Assembly: GCF_023343835.1 (NCBI RefSeq)
Contig: NC_064433.1
Span: forward strand, 67,354,032 to 67,418,031
Source: Lagopus muta
Lineage: Eukaryota > Chordata > Aves > Galliformes > Phasianidae
Direction: 5' to 3'
Length of the DNA stretch: 64,000 nucleotides
Each line of letters starts with the position of its first letter. Position 1 is the stretch's first letter. Below the pieces are notes generated by a model. It saw only the letters and a program-made list of their open reading frames with translations, had not been told where the DNA came from and searched no databases. A program made the translations under genes and the position numbers. This document shows positions 1 to 13,061 of this stretch, one piece after another.

Positions 1-2700
1 AGCATTATTTCTTGATCAGTCTCAAAATCTTTAGTATTTTTTTGCTTCTTTTGAAGAAATACAGCCGGTTTCTATTGCACAGAAAAAATAGTAAGAAAGC
101 AAGAAAGGAAAATCATAATTGATTCCTAAATGTTGGATTGATCAGCTATTTGCAAACTAAATGTAAATTAAACGTGTTCCTGATGCTGAGAAGGATTTTT
201 CGTAGTGAAGAAAAAGATAAACTTTCCTTCCAGGAGATATCTGCAGCATGACTGACATAGCAACTGGTATTTGTTACACCAATCAACTGCAGAAGACAGC
301 AATATATGTCAAATCTCAAACAAAAGTCCATTCACAAATATGATATCCCTCTTTTGAATTACAATAATGAGAGCATTATGCTGTTTTGTTACAGAGCTTC
401 CCTAGATTTTTATTTTTATTTTTATTTTTATTGTGGGGTGAGAGGTGGAGGGGTTAAAGCTTCAGAGATTCAGTGGAATTTGACAAGCAGCATTTAAGCT
501 TTTGTGTTTGGCTTTAATTGCTGCACACCGGGGTGTACCTTCATCCTGCAGCCAGAATCAGCTGAGCAGAGGGCACAGAATCTCACAGTGCTTGTTGTGG
601 CATGCAGGACTGGGACATCACACAGCATGCAGAAATACACAGTTAGAAGAAAGATTTTGTTTCAAAATGCCTACTAAATCCACCACCTGGCAACTTTTAG
701 AGATATTCTTCCACATAGTGAGTAGGTTCTTGTACCTCTAAATAAAAGGCTAACTTCACAAATATACACAAACATAAGTTATTGAGCAAGCGCTGTTGTT
801 TATAACTGCTAGGTTGCATCACAGTTTCAGTGAAAACTTTCTGTATTTCTGTTAACTCTGCCCCATTCATGTGGGGAAGCAATGCACAGTTATTTGCATG
901 GTGGTTCTGCCATGGTTCACCTCATGATGAGCATTTGGTTGTCGCTTTCTTTAAGTGTGCAGGCCCTCAAGCGACCCTGTCACTTTGGGTATGCCTAACT
1001 GTATCCGTGTTAGGTACTCCTTGACTTCAGCCACAACGGAGATGCAAGTTCCATTGCAAGTGAAAGAAACTTCCATGTGGATAGCTATGTAAAAAAATAA
1101 TTAGAAAATGAAAATAAACCTTGTCTGCTTTGCAATGGAAAATCCACTAACACAAATATTTTCACAGGTAGGTAAAAATAGACGCATGAAATACTTTGTT
1201 TTTCCATCAGTCTCTTAAGTAACAAGGAGTGCTATTGTTGCAATGCTCCTTCTCATTTTAATTGCTCTGCTACTTAGGAAAACACACAATGCTGACTTAT
1301 GAGGAAAGTTAACAAGGAAAACTAATTTTGTAAACAGACATCTATCACTTGGCTAAAATAACTGACCTGTTTTTACATGCCAGTAATTTCAATGGTTCTA
1401 GGAACCATTTCTTTTCCTTTCCTCTCCTGGAAATATTCGAACAAATGGAAGCTCACCCTGCTTTCCCCCTCACACACTCATATGCAGGACCAGCAAAACT
1501 CAGTAATTTTCCACTGGCACAACAGTCCCTCAGTGTCTGCCATCTGCTGTGCTGGCAGGACCCACAGGAGGAGCAACAGCATCAACTCAGGAACTGTAAC
1601 GTCACCCTGTGAATATTCATTCCACTTTCATTTCACAGCTGCTCCTTATTGTCTCTGGGACTGACCTTGCATCAGTCCGTTCCTCCCTTCCACTGCTCCC
1701 CTCCAACTGCTTTTGAAGAAGGGAGTAGGCAGTAGTGAGATACTGACATCAAAACTCCCAAACACTAAGATTCCCACTTGAAATTGATCCCCATTCCTCC
1801 TGGCATGGTGGTAGTTCTGCCACCTCTTATTTACAAAGATTTGTAAAGACTTTTCCTCTGGGAATAGTGTTTTAGACAAGCACAGGTTTTCTAGGTCTGT
1901 AACTAGTTTATTTCAATTCCCTTATGCTAATAGATAGTGTTATTTCCACTCTTGCTAATTCTTTTTCTGGGCCCTACGTCTATGCTTTCAACCCTGTGAC
2001 ATGGCAAACAGGAGTGCATAATTTCACTGCCATGATCTCCAAACGTAGGAGTGGAGCCTGGCTATCACAACGGGCAGTCCCTCCAGAAAGCACTCCTGCA
2101 TCACATCCAAATTAAAATGTGATAATTTCAGGCTTCTGTTATTTCAAACCCACCAAATTGAATGCTTCTGGAAATTGAGCTCAGGTAGGGCCCGTGGTAG
2201 TTTCCTGGCTCAGCCTGAAGGCAAAGGGAACGTGCAGATCCACTCACAGGACCATGTTCCTGAGGTGTCTGGGCAAGCAGTCTGCTTTAGAGCACAGAGC
2301 TAAGGTCCTGCTGCCTCTATTTAAAGACTAACGAGATGAAATAAATTAAACGTGGCTGCCAAATAAGTTTACTTTACGTGCAGCTATTCTCAAGCATTGA
2401 CACTGGGACATGACCAGCATCCACACACTGTGAGAGAAGCTGTGTTTTGACCGACATTCTTCTTAGCTGAGCTGAGATTTGCCTTCCACACAGCTGTTTT
2501 TATAAGCCACCTGCAGCACAGGGTAATAGTTTTATCCTCACAAGTGCTGCCGCTTCTCCCTTTTACTACTCGCTAGGAATAAACCCAAAGCAGGGCTTAA
2601 TGAAGTTTCAGCTGTGGTGACATCCCTGTCCTCACTCCTTGAGGGTAGGACTGAAGCAAACAAGAAGGGCCAGTTTGCGTACTCCATCTCCAGCCAATTC
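1..2700. other. Upstream intergenic sequence, no gene recognised
   Basis: AT-rich sequence with only short random open frames and no recognisable exon, CR1 copy or RNA gene. The only clear low-complexity block is a (TTTTTA)-type run at about 407-432. The stretch lies upstream of the STK38L CpG island and may hold distal regulatory sequence, but nothing in it lets me say so. Confidence 0.5.
407..432. repeat. (TTTTTA)n microsatellite
   Basis: About four tandem copies of a 6-base T-rich unit, directly visible in the sequence. Confidence 0.8.
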
Positions 2701-2963
2701 TGTAGTCCTCCGTGCTACAGCACTGCCCCATAAGGTGACCAGCGCTCTGCTAACGCTCCCATCTCCTCACATTCACCCTCGGGAGAACCCTGCGCAGCCT
2801 CACGGGAGCGCAGCCCGAAGCGAGGAGCCGGTGGCAGGAACCGGGCAGCCGCGCCCTGCTGCCACGACGGACCATTGATAGGAGCGGGCTGAGGGCGCAA
2901 ACCCTCCGGCCGCCCGGTCGCGGCGCACCTGCCCGCGGCAGTGCGGGGGCCCCGGGGCCGCGA

Positions 2964-2968
2964 CCAAT
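2964..2968 (+). promoter_or_regulatory. STK38L: CCAAT box
   Basis: CCAAT inside the CpG island, roughly 40-100 bases upstream of the likely start region. This is the usual placement for NF-Y sites. Binding is inferred from motif and position only. Confidence 0.5.
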
Positions 2969-2994
2969 CGCGGCTCGGTTCGGCGGCGCCGGGC

Positions 2995-3004
2995 TCTCGC
3001 GAGA
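2995..3004. promoter_or_regulatory. STK38L: TCTCGCGAGA palindromic promoter element
   Basis: Exact 10-base palindrome TCTCGCGAGA in the STK38L CpG island, about 150 bases before the first splice donor. This element is known in a subset of TATA-less vertebrate CpG-island promoters and is bound by BANP; ZBTB33 (Kaiso) has also been linked to it. An identical copy occurs in the downstream promoter at 57827-57836. Confidence 0.75.
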
Positions 3005-3059
3005 ACCGCCGAGTAAACATCCATCCCCCCGCCGAGGCCCTCCCGCCGCCCTCCTCCTC

Positions 3060-3152
3060 TTGCTATTAGCGCGGAGGAGGGGGCCGTGCCCGCACAGCGC
3101 CGGCGGCGGGCGGCTAGCGAGGAGTCGGCGAGCGAGCGAGCAGTGCGCGGAG
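3060..3152 (+). other. STK38L: STK38L exon 1, non-coding (5' UTR)
   Basis: The exon ends at a consensus donor, GGAG|GTGAGT, at 3152/3153. The left edge is a guess because the transcription start is not visible. The assigned sequence has no ATG, so after splicing to exon 2 (30193) the first start codon is the STK38L ATG at 30204. A non-coding GC-rich first exon followed by a very long intron fits the known structure of this gene family in vertebrates. Another donor-like site lies near 3234 and could define a longer first exon. Confidence 0.65.
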
Positions 3153-3746
3153 GTGAGTGCGGCGGGCAGCCCCGCGACTCAGGACTCCTCTCTGCTCGGC
3201 CCTGGGGAGCCGCCTCTCCGCGGAGCAGAGGGAGGTGAGACCCTGTCAGTGACGGCTGGAAATCTCCCGCTTCCTCCCCCCTCCGCGAGGCAGCCATCAC
3301 CGTAACGCCGGAGGGAGGACGGCTCCGCCGGCGGAGGAGGTGGAGGTGGCTCCGTGCCGTCTGCCGCCCTCGGAACCGGCGGCGTGGGGCCGGGCCGCGG
3401 GGGCTGCGGGCGTACCGGCGGCAGGCAGCCGCTTTGGGGTGGGAGGGTGCCTTGCCCTCGTTAGCAGCGGGCGGATAAAGAAAGGGACGCTTACCGAGCG
3501 ATAATAACAAACCCCTAGTAGTTTTGCTCTCTCCGTGAATGAATCCACCAGCCGGTTCCGTAACCTCTACCTGAGCTGTAGGAGTTTTGAATGGGGCCTG
3601 TGATTGGGTGTTTTGGCTCGTCCGACGCCTGCTCTGCCGTGACTTAGGTAAAAGTTAAGCGCGGAGAAGCGTGAGATGTCCCCTGCTGCTCGCTTCTGGT
3701 TTGTTTGCTTGTTTTTATCGGTGTTTTGGGTTAGGATAACAGAGCT

Positions 3747-3752
3747 CACGTG
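3747..3752. promoter_or_regulatory. CACGTG E-box near STK38L promoter
   Basis: Canonical palindromic E-box about 600 bases downstream of the first donor. Such sites bind bHLH factors including CLOCK-BMAL, MYC and USF. A single hexamer is weak evidence of function. Confidence 0.3.
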
Positions 3753-5267
3753 CTGCTAACAGGGTGCCCCGCTGCTGCTCTGCGCCCGATTTCCTGTTGC
3801 AAAATCCAGAGCGGATAAAGAGCCTTGGTGCAGCCCCTGGATGAGCATCAGTGCTGGAGGCTGGCTTAGAAGAATGGCAGAACGCGTTTCTCCTTGGATA
3901 ACTGTTGGGGTACCGCTCGTGTTTCTTGGCTCTGAATTGCTGTAGGACAGTGAAGCTTGCTCCGAGGACCACTGGTGTTGGCCTGCACTGTACACACTCA
4001 TTCAGTGTTTGATGAGTTTTTTGAAGTTGCTCAAAGTGAAGAGCTCTTGCCGTCACTGTCCCTAGTGTAACTGATGTAATTGAATGCTGGATAACTTTAT
4101 TTTCCTTTTCTTTTTTATCACTCGAACTATTTTCTGTGGCTCAGGGTCTCTCCTGAATGCTTTGGTGACCACAAGGAGCTTAGTCACTGTTTAAGAAGCG
4201 CTGTCTGCCTACTGTCCCTGAGCAGGCCTTGGGTTGGTAGTGTTTTTAAACCTCTTCTTCCCCCTCTAAACTCAATTTTCACTCTATCCCCGTTTATTCT
4301 AATAAAAATCCTCTGCCACCAACAGGATGGAGCAGGGGATTGGCTGAAATGTAGTCAATTGATAAACTTTGATATTTGTATTGTCAGAAGAGCTGCAGGG
4401 TAGGCATGTAAATTACAATGGAAGGAATTGCTTCTCTGAATACGGTATTCATCAGCACAAAGACTAAGCTAATACTATATGACAAATGGTTTGCTCTTAG
4501 TCCCCCAGAAAGAGGCTTTATGTGTCTTAAATAATGACCGCCGACATAAATCAAGCATGGTATTGTCCACATAATCATGTAATCTTCTGTTGTTCCCAGC
4601 TCATTTCAACATATAGCTGCACTTAGGGCAGACAGGCCAGCAGTAGTGATTACATTGCCATAGCATGAACGTGTGGGTTTGGAAAGTAACTGAGTCTTAA
4701 TTCCTGGGGTAGGTTGATACAGGCTTTTTCTAAGTCCAGCGATAAAGTAACAATCTCAAACACTTCTTTTTGCTGTATAAACAATAAGTGTAACTAATTC
4801 TCATCCTGCGGGGTGTGAATTCAGGGAGGAGTTACTTTGTGCATAGTGTGAATCAGTTGTGGTAAAGTGTGTGCGAGGTGAGGGATCCTTTCTGGAAGGA
4901 TAAACAGGTAGTCCTTCCCAAAAGCATGAGAGTAGGCTGGATTGTTTGATTGGTACAAAAAGTTCTGCAGATCTGCAGTTTGACACTACAGAGGAACTTT
5001 TGGCAGTGTTGCTGCTCCTGTGTCTTCATAAGGAAACAACAGAACAGTTTGGGGTTTTTTTTTGACAACAGTGAAACCAAAACAGGGACTAATAGGGCAA
5101 ATTAATTTATTGGGAAGAACTTACTTTCCTTGTCATGGGTAATTTGATCAGCATGAAGATCATTGAGATAGTACTTACTATGAGAATTGCCTGTCTTACT
5201 TGTGAAATGGGGTCATTTTGTAAAGCTTGCATTAACATTTCACCTAATACTTTGTGTACAGGTTTAA

Positions 5268-5287
5268 AAATAAATAAATAAATAAAA
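5268..5287. repeat. (AAAT)n microsatellite
   Basis: Short run of about five AAAT-type units in intron 1. Confidence 0.75.
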
Positions 5288-5639
5288 CACCAAATTGGGG
5301 AAATGATAATCTATGCATCAGTTATCTGATTTTCTGGTTTCTTTGTGATTTTGTTGCTTAATTTTTGCATTCTGGCTTGAGTGGTGATGTATATGGCTGA
5401 TATATCTGCAAACAGACTTGCAGTTTTTTAGGTGAAATGCAGTTTAGTGTAAATTGTAACCAAGTAGAGTATGATTGCCAAAGCAAATACCTAGAACTTC
5501 AGTGTAATAATTAGAAGATTGCGTATGTGAGATTGTGATTGTCAGAGAGTTAGTTGTCTGCTATATTTTTACTAGTAAAAGGGAACAGTGGTTGATGTAA
5601 AATGGTAGCCAGTGGGATTTCATAAATCACAGCAAAAAT

Positions 5640-5900
5640 CATAGAATCATGGAATGGCTTGGGTTGAAAAGGACTATAAAGATCATCTAGTTCCAACCCT
5701 CCTGCTATGTGCAGGGTCGCCAACCACCAGACCAGGCTGCCCAGAGCCACATCCAGCCTGGCCTTGAATGCCACCAGGGATGGGCATTCACAACCTCCTT
5801 GGCAACCTGTTCCAGTGTTTCACCGTCCTTCTTCCTAATATCTCAGCTAAACCTCCCCTGTCTCTTGTTCCATCACTGTTCACCCTCATAAAATCTCCTG
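5640..5900 (-). mobile_element. CR1 LINE 3' fragment, antisense
   Basis: Begins with the reverse complement of the CR1 3' tail (ATAGAATCATGGAATGGCTT) and continues with the typical block GACCAGGCTGCCCAGAGCC and its downstream consensus. It is a 5'-truncated copy of the 3' untranslated region with no usable coding sequence. The far (element 5') boundary is approximate. Confidence 0.92.
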
Positions 5901-8900
5901 AGGAAGTAAAACCAGAGACAACTATTCACCTTTCAGTACCAAAGAACAGGTGATATTAAGTAATAGTTTGGCACAAACAGGTTGAGTTATGGTATGAGCA
6001 AATACCCTAAAACTTAACTGTGAAGGAAGGCATGAGGAACAAGCAAAAGAAAGATGTCTTGGCACAAGTGGGGAGCTGAGTGTGCTTAGATGTGCTCTTC
6101 TGGGTATGCCAGGTTTGGGTCCTGTCTCCCTGTCCGCAGTGCAACATGAACAACATATGTTTGTGCTGGGAATGCCAGTGAGAACAGGGATGTCCTCATC
6201 CTGCCTGACTGCTGTCTTTTGAGACTCTCAAGTCTGCTCTGTAAGAAAAGGGTTCATCGCCAAGGTAGATTGCTTCTGCCACATATGCAAGCTTAGCATT
6301 TGCTGGCACTACTAATAATCAGTGCACGCTCTTAGTGGGGATTACTGGATAAAGAAGACATTCCCAAATATCATTTTCTACTTTTTCTTTCTTTTTTTTT
6401 TTTCCTTCCCAGGATGTATAGAGCTGAATCTAACATTGTGAGAGGCTCAACACACCTGCAGCTACAAAGCAGCTACAGCTTCTCCTGGTAGAAAGCCTTG
6501 TTGTTATGAGCACACTAGTAAAGGATGAACTTGCTCATAGCTGAATGGGCAGTTGAATTCCAAAAGATATTTTGTTGTCTACAGAAGAGAGTTTTTTTTT
6601 TTCTACCAGCTAGCCAGCATGCAGATTACCTTGCCCCAGAAGTACTTCACTATTGCTTGGAGCTGAATTTATGATGAACCACCTAGATTTCCATGTATCA
6701 CAACTGGAGGCACAGGAGAAGCTGACAGGACACAGACACAGCCTTGTATCTCCACTTGATTTCCCAGTGAAGAGCTATCCCTGGCTAACTGAGTAGATCT
6801 AAGCCAAAATGTGAAGGAGGTGGGAGCTGCCCTCAGATGTGGCTGTTTCCTTCTTCACATAGGAGCTGAAAAAAATCTTTCCTTTTGGAAATCCACGTTT
6901 GCCAAGTTAGCCAGGTAAAAATAGTAGTTCAATAGCATCAGGTTTCTTCTGTGTTGCTTTCTATGATGGGGGGAAAAAAAAGTTTATCACAGGCATTTCT
7001 CAAAATTTGTTTTATTATTATTTTATTTAACAAGGGATGGTTGCATAATGTGGTCCCTGCCCTTTCCTCTCACTGGTGCCTTACAGGGGAGGTGACTGGA
7101 ACACCAGCCAAATATCAGCCTGATGGTGAAAGGATTGTTCCACTTAAAATGTCACTGATTTTTAGCATGCTGAGCCCTATGTGGAGGGGACAGTTTACAT
7201 TAGTAACTCCACAGATAAAAGCATTGTACTGTATTGTTTTAAGGCAGCTGTTGTTTCTTGAAGTTAAAAATAAGGAGATTCTTCTGTTTTGTGATATTTA
7301 GCATCTGGCAGAGCAGGAAAGGAGAACAAATTCAACCACAAGGTACAAATTTAATGGGAGTACCTGTTTTTACAAAGTACATAAATTGAATCCAGAGAAC
7401 AAAGTCAGTGTTTAACAGTGATTAAAATTGTGATTTCACGAGTCCTAATGTCTGGAACAGTAAGGGAATTCTGTTCTGCTTTAGAGCTTCTCTGTGGGAT
7501 GCTGGGCGATCTTACAGCAATGAAAGGGGTGGCTGTTGCAAACATGTAGCAGTCAACTGTTGAAGAGCGTTCCTGTTTAGTGGAGTACTCGGCACTTGGT
7601 TAACAGTAGCAAACATAGTTAGTGAGAATTGGTTTCGAAGTAAAATGTCCTTATGGTGAGGCTTGTAATGAGGTATCTCTTGAGAGGCGTCCCAGTGAAT
7701 TCTGACTTCCAGCATTAGCTGAAAGAAAGGAGTGTTTTAACACTGCTGGTGGGATTAATGCACATCTTTGTGGCTGGATTTCATTGGATTTGTTTGTGCT
7801 TGGTTAGTCCAATGCAACCATGAAGTATACTGGGTCAGCAGGCTGATATTCTTCATGACCAACTTGCCATATTTCACTTCTGTTGTGCTAAAGAAAAATT
7901 TTCTTGCTGAATTTTGCCATCTGCTTACGGTTTAAAATAAGTTATTTCCTTCATTTATTGAAGTTACAGCCTGGATCTTAGTTTCTGCAAACCTTATAGG
8001 AAAGACAGGAAGGTTTTTATTCTTTAAATACAGGGTAGGAAATATTCGAATTTATGGAAGGAAGTAAAACTTGAATATATTGTAAGTATGGCTTCTGGTA
8101 AAGTCTTAGAGTTCAGTCCTGCCCCAGTCTTAACAGGTTCAGTTAATCATTGCATCACATTATTACTGGTGGCAGAGATGTGAGGTTTATTATAACAATT
8201 CTTCATGAGTGCGACTCTTAGGTACGTCGTGAGCAAGGAAGATAGATGACCATTTTATATTGAAATGCTTTAGGTGGGTTCTCTTCTGGTTCATTTTTCT
8301 ATGGAGAGTCTTACGCTGTTCCTGCCTGTTTATCTTCTCATTTAACAGGGAGGGGGAGTTCATATAAAATAAATGAGCCATATAATATATTATATAATAT
8401 ATGTGTGCTGGATTTGGTGACTTCAATGCTTGGTTGTAGAAGCAGCAATTAAAAACTTTAAAGTAATTATTATTAATTTTACTTTATTAAAGATAATTAT
8501 TTCAAGAACACTTGGAATTACATCCCATAAATTGTTTATGCTTTGAAATATTCCTGATAGAAACTGAGTCTGAAGTCAGAGAAAAACACAAAGATGAACA
8601 AAAAAATCTGTGGAGTGGAAAAGTACTATTTCTTTGAAGTATTTGAAAAGCACAGAGTGCAGAACATGACTGTTACATCAAACAGATGTAGTGATGAGAC
8701 AACGGGGAAATGTTCATGGACTAAATAAAAATGTGTATGTAGTGTAAAACATGAATATGATTGACCTTTAGTATCTGTTTAGAAGAGATGTGTGTGAAAC
8801 TGAAGGTCCCCATGGTATTCTTCAGATGAATCTGATGGCTACGGCTGTTGCTGTGGTTGAGCTGTGCAAGTCATGGTGCGGTTACACAGCAACAGAAGTT

Positions 8901-9104
8901 GAGGCTGTGGTTCTCAAGTTCAGTGAGCAACAGTCTGGTGGGAGCCCACATTCTGCTCTGAGGCCATTGTGTCTTTGATGTAAGGGAAAGAAAAACAACA
9001 ACAACAAAACCCTGATTTCTTGTCCCACTGACCATCCACATGCTGCTGATGGTAAATGTGGACTGCAGTTTAGAAATATCAGTTATGGTATAGGAAGGAA
9101 ATGA

Positions 9105-9400
9105 CTCTTTACATGGGTGGATAGTGAGAGGACAAGGGGGGAATGGCTTTAAACTGAGACAGGGAAGGTTTAGCTGAGATATTAGGAGGAAGTTTTTCAC
9201 CCAGAGGGTGGTGACACACTGGAACAGGTTGCCCAAGGAGGCTGTGGATGCCCCATCCCTGGAGGCATTCAAGGCCAGGCTGGATGTGGCTCTGGGCAGC
9301 CTGGTCTGGTGGTTGGTGACCCTGCACATAGCAGGGGGGCTGAAACTGGATAGTCATTGAGATGCTTTTCAACCCAGGCCATTCTATGATTCTACAATGA
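9105..9400 (+). mobile_element. CR1 LINE 3' fragment, sense
   Basis: Sense-oriented CR1 3' region: GGATAGTGAGAGGACAAGG near the start, then CTGGGCAGCCTGGTCTGG, ending in an ATTCTATGATTCTA-type tail near 9397. 5'-truncated; no reverse-transcriptase sequence is kept. The minus-strand open frames here are the element read backwards. Confidence 0.93.
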
Positions 9401-10460
9401 ATAGTATAATTATCTGGTAGATAGTATGAACTTGAGAGGTTCTGCATTGTCTTTTGTCCTTATACTCCTGTAGAACATGTACTTTAATGAAAGTTCTTAA
9501 GGGCAAATGGTGGCATTATAGTTACAAATAGTTTATCTCAAAACATAAAAGGGTAACTTGATTGAGGGGAGAGAGAAAGATATGGAAACACAAAATCAGC
9601 AAGTTTGGATTAGAAGATACAGGGAAATTAGTGAAGAAGATTCCTTCCTTCTCCTTTTAAGCCTTTTCTTTCTTTTCTTTTTTTCATGAGCCAATGATAA
9701 AGTTGGAGAGAGAAGAGAAAAGTGTACTGCTTTAGATGTTCAAGCTTTGCTGGCAAGCCTTCACAGGTGCTGGAAATTTTCTTTTTGCTTCTTTCCAATG
9801 TTGTAGCGTGCACTGTTTCTTGACAAGTTCTTTCTCAGTAGTTAGCAGTCCATCCCTTCCACAGGAAGGAACACGGTGAAGTCACTGTTAGCTCCAGGTG
9901 CACAAGGAAACACAAAACTTTCCAAAGTTTGAGGCTGTTTGAGAAAGCTAGTGTTACAGAAGAATGAAGCTGTGGAATTAAAACTTGGCTTTCAGCTGTA
10001 TTGGCATGGAGGTAATGTGAAAAGAAAGGAGCTGTCCAGGTGAGGATTTTAATGTGTTTACCGGCTAATCAGTATGAGCATGTAGGTCTGTGTTTCCAGA
10101 GGGCTGATTAGTACACCTGGGATGTAATTTACATGCAAGTGAGCTTACATCAAAGATGCCTGCAGTGATAATTCCTCTTTATCTTCCAAGACTTTACTGC
10201 TCTGGGCTGTGTCACGATGAGGAGTGGAAATGAGTACTGTACTGATATATTCAATCCCCCTTGATGGTGCTGCAAGTCACAGACTGGACATTCAGATCAA
10301 CTGAATGTAGTACTGCTCTAATTGCAATTCCCTCTGTCAATATCAGCAGTGCAGATAATACTGTAGGATGACCTGATGATGCTGCACTTAGTTTTTCAGA
10401 AGGTATCTGGGTGCAACCTGCACATTCTCTGCTAGCACAGAGCTGCTTGCTCCAAGTCTG

Positions 10461-10607
10461 TGCTGAAAGTTGTTCACTCATGTTGTGAAAATTAAGTTTG
10501 ATCTAAGCATTTGATCCTATACTATTTTGTATCCTTTCAAAATGACTCTCTTCAGAAATTTAAGTCACAAGCATGAAAGTTGTGCTGAAATCTGTTGTTC
10601 ACTCATG
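10461..10607. repeat. Inserted segment flanked by direct repeats
   Basis: A near-identical 22-25 base sequence (TGCTGAAA...TTGTTCACTCATG) is present at 10461-10482 and 10583-10607. Between the copies lies an 81-base segment (10484-10564) that recurs at 12982-13061 with about three substitutions and one indel. This looks like a small duplicated or templated insertion. Confidence 0.8.
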
Positions 10608-11340
10608 ACTCCACAGAGTTTTAGGCTGCACTTGGGTGCCATTGAGCCCTCATTGAGCCCTATTTAATAACACGGGGCACCATATTAATGTTAATTCTTT
10701 ACTTTTGCACACTGACACCTATGATGATTATATGTCAGCAAGGGGGAAAATAGGGGAAAAAAACCCAACAAATTAATTTCTGTGTTTGGGAAAAACAGAT
10801 GATCCAGACCAGTGATGAGAGAATATACCATGTCTTAACATATCGTGACCTACATCACTGACTTCAACTGCTGCTGGCAGCTCGTTCTGCCAGCAGTGAG
10901 GCTGCTTTGCTGAATACCTTTTCATAGTGGTTCCTTGAAGCCTGGCAAAGTAACTGCTGCCTTGACTTTCACTCTCTGGTAAGATGCAAGACTCTGGACA
11001 TGATAAGGATATAGTGAAGAAATATACTTGCACGTTATTTGTTTAAATAAGAAGAATAAGAGACTGCTTTGTAAAATATTTGCAATCAAAACAGTTCTAA
11101 GAAAAAAATAAAAACTAAGTAGGTGCACATCCATTTTAATGCATATTGTAGATGTGTGTATTTGAAAGCATTGAAAGAATAAAGTAAAAAAAAAAAAAGT
11201 AATCATAAGGTGATTGGAATGGAAATGGTTTTATTCTGATAAAGTACTTTTAGCTAACCTCCTCCCACCCTCTTTATCAGACCAAAATGGAGAAAGATAG
11301 TTTAATGTTTTACCATCCTATCTCAGTCTCAGATTTTGAC

Positions 11341-11354
11341 CCCCCCCCCCCCCC
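11341..11354. repeat. Poly(C) run
   Basis: Homopolymer of about 14 C, visible directly; it is prone to length errors and variation. Confidence 0.8.
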
Positions 11355-12981
11355 GCCAGGTGTGGGCTGAGCCTGTGTGGAGGAGTCAAGGCTGCAAGAG
11401 AAGAACTCATACAACAGTTTCCATTCGACTATTTTCTCTTTTTAAAAATGACTGAAACCTGTTAGTGTTCTCTGTATTTATTTTTAATGTAGAAGCGCAT
11501 TTTTGAGGGTAGTCTTACTTGACAGTGTCTTTTGTATTTCCGTTTGACTGTAATTTTCTCAGTCTGAGAAACTCAACCAAATGTCTTGTCTTGGTCCTTT
11601 TGCCAAAATGCTTTAAAGCAGTTGTGTCATCTTGAATGATCAGTGACTCCATATGTACCAAGAGTGGAAACTTACCTAAGGCCATATGAGAGCAGCAATG
11701 AATGTGCACTGTGTGCAGCTGAAGATTGTAATTGCTTGATGAGATTTGCTTCTGTCCTTTTGGAATCTAAGTGCTTCCTCTCCCTCTCTTGGCTGCCAAG
11801 GCAAGGCTGCATTTTGCTGCAAAGACGTTAAGGTCCACCCATCCCCCTTTGAATTCTCAAGTAAATCTTCTCCAGATATTGCAAATAAACCACAGTAAAG
11901 ACCAGTGCAGAGTAAATCCCATGTTTTCTTAACTGGAATGCCAGACTTCTGTCTGGAACATCTGAATATGTGCTTAGGGTGCAGCTTCCTTCTATTCAAG
12001 GGTGGTGATCATCTAGTCAACAAAGCATTGGATTTACGAGATGATGTCACTTACACGAGTAGACTCCTGTCATATATGGACATCCAGCGAGCAAAATGGG
12101 GTATATTGCTGGTGTTGTGTCAAGTGCTGCACCTGCTTATGTTTTTTTTTTTATTTCTTTTCTTTGCCTAGATCAGGAACATAGGTTGTGCTTGACAAAG
12201 GGTACAGGAATTCTAACAGAAGTAAAAATTGGCTATCTCTGCTTCTCACAAGGACTGCACTAAATGCATTCTAATGGCTTTCCAGATTAGTGGTGTCTAA
12301 ATCAATGTTTTCTAGTGACAAATGCATCAATAAACACAAATTTCTTTTCAATTCTTGGCTTTCTATGATATCTTAATGCTGCTTCTTAGCAGTGGCAGCC
12401 CTCTCTTATTGATGTCAGGCAAAAATCATTTCCCATACTGGATATGGGAAAATATGGCACAATTCTCTATTTCAAGAGAGAAGACTGACAAAGGATAATC
12501 CAGTCTCTGTTCTAGGTATTGGGGGAGTTCTTTGAAGTGCCAAGCAGAGAAAGAATACAGGAATGTACCAAGGTCTCTTTGTAAGTCCTTTTTTCAACAC
12601 TGAAAGAGCCTGTGCTCTTTGAGGTTCTGGCCACGTTTGACCCTGCATGCTTCACAGGCATCATTCAGTTGGTTCAGCAGCTGTTTGTGAAGCACCAAAA
12701 TTCAGAAGGCTTTCATCTTTTCTGAATGAAATGCATTCTTTTCGTTCAGCTGGCATTCCTAAATTTGTGAAGCAGCACCAGTTCCCTCCCTAATACTAAC
12801 TGTGTTTATGTTCAATTGTGTCATTTAAATGTAACAGAGTTCAGATTAGTTAATACCACTGAGTAGGTGTTGGTTTTTTGGTTTCTCTTTTTTTTTTTTT
12901 TTTTCTTCTCAAAACAGCTGCTCTGAATTCCAGAAAGGTTAATGTGCTGAAATTTTTGATGGTTTTGAGGGGGTTTTATTA

Positions 12982-13061
12982 TGTGAAATTAAGTTTGATC
13001 TAAGCATTTGATCCTATACTATTTTGTATCCTCTCAAAATGACTCTTTTTAGAAATTTAAG
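12982..13061 (+). repeat. Second copy of the 81-base dispersed duplication
   Basis: Same orientation as 10484-10564 and about 95% identical by eye, about 2.5 kb downstream. This copy has no flanking direct repeats like those at 10461/10583, so it may be the donor copy. Confidence 0.85.

Larger units (their letters stand above)
2750..3450 (+). promoter_or_regulatory. STK38L: CpG-island promoter of STK38L
   Basis: GC and CpG density rise sharply here against AT-rich flanks. The block contains a CCAAT box (2964-2968), a TCTCGCGAGA palindrome (2995-3004) and GC-rich tracts, with no TATA box near the likely start. It ends over a strong splice donor at 3153, as expected for a housekeeping-type, TATA-less promoter feeding a non-coding first exon. 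The exact transcription start cannot be read from the sequence; about 3005-3065 is plausible. Open frames on the minus strand across this island are composition artefacts. Confidence 0.85.

Noticed and set aside
2800-3510. 236-residue open frame on the minus strand across the first CpG island
   Set aside because: Arg/Pro/Ala-rich composition expected from GC-rich DNA with few stop codons; no domain, and it overlaps the STK38L promoter and first exon in antisense.
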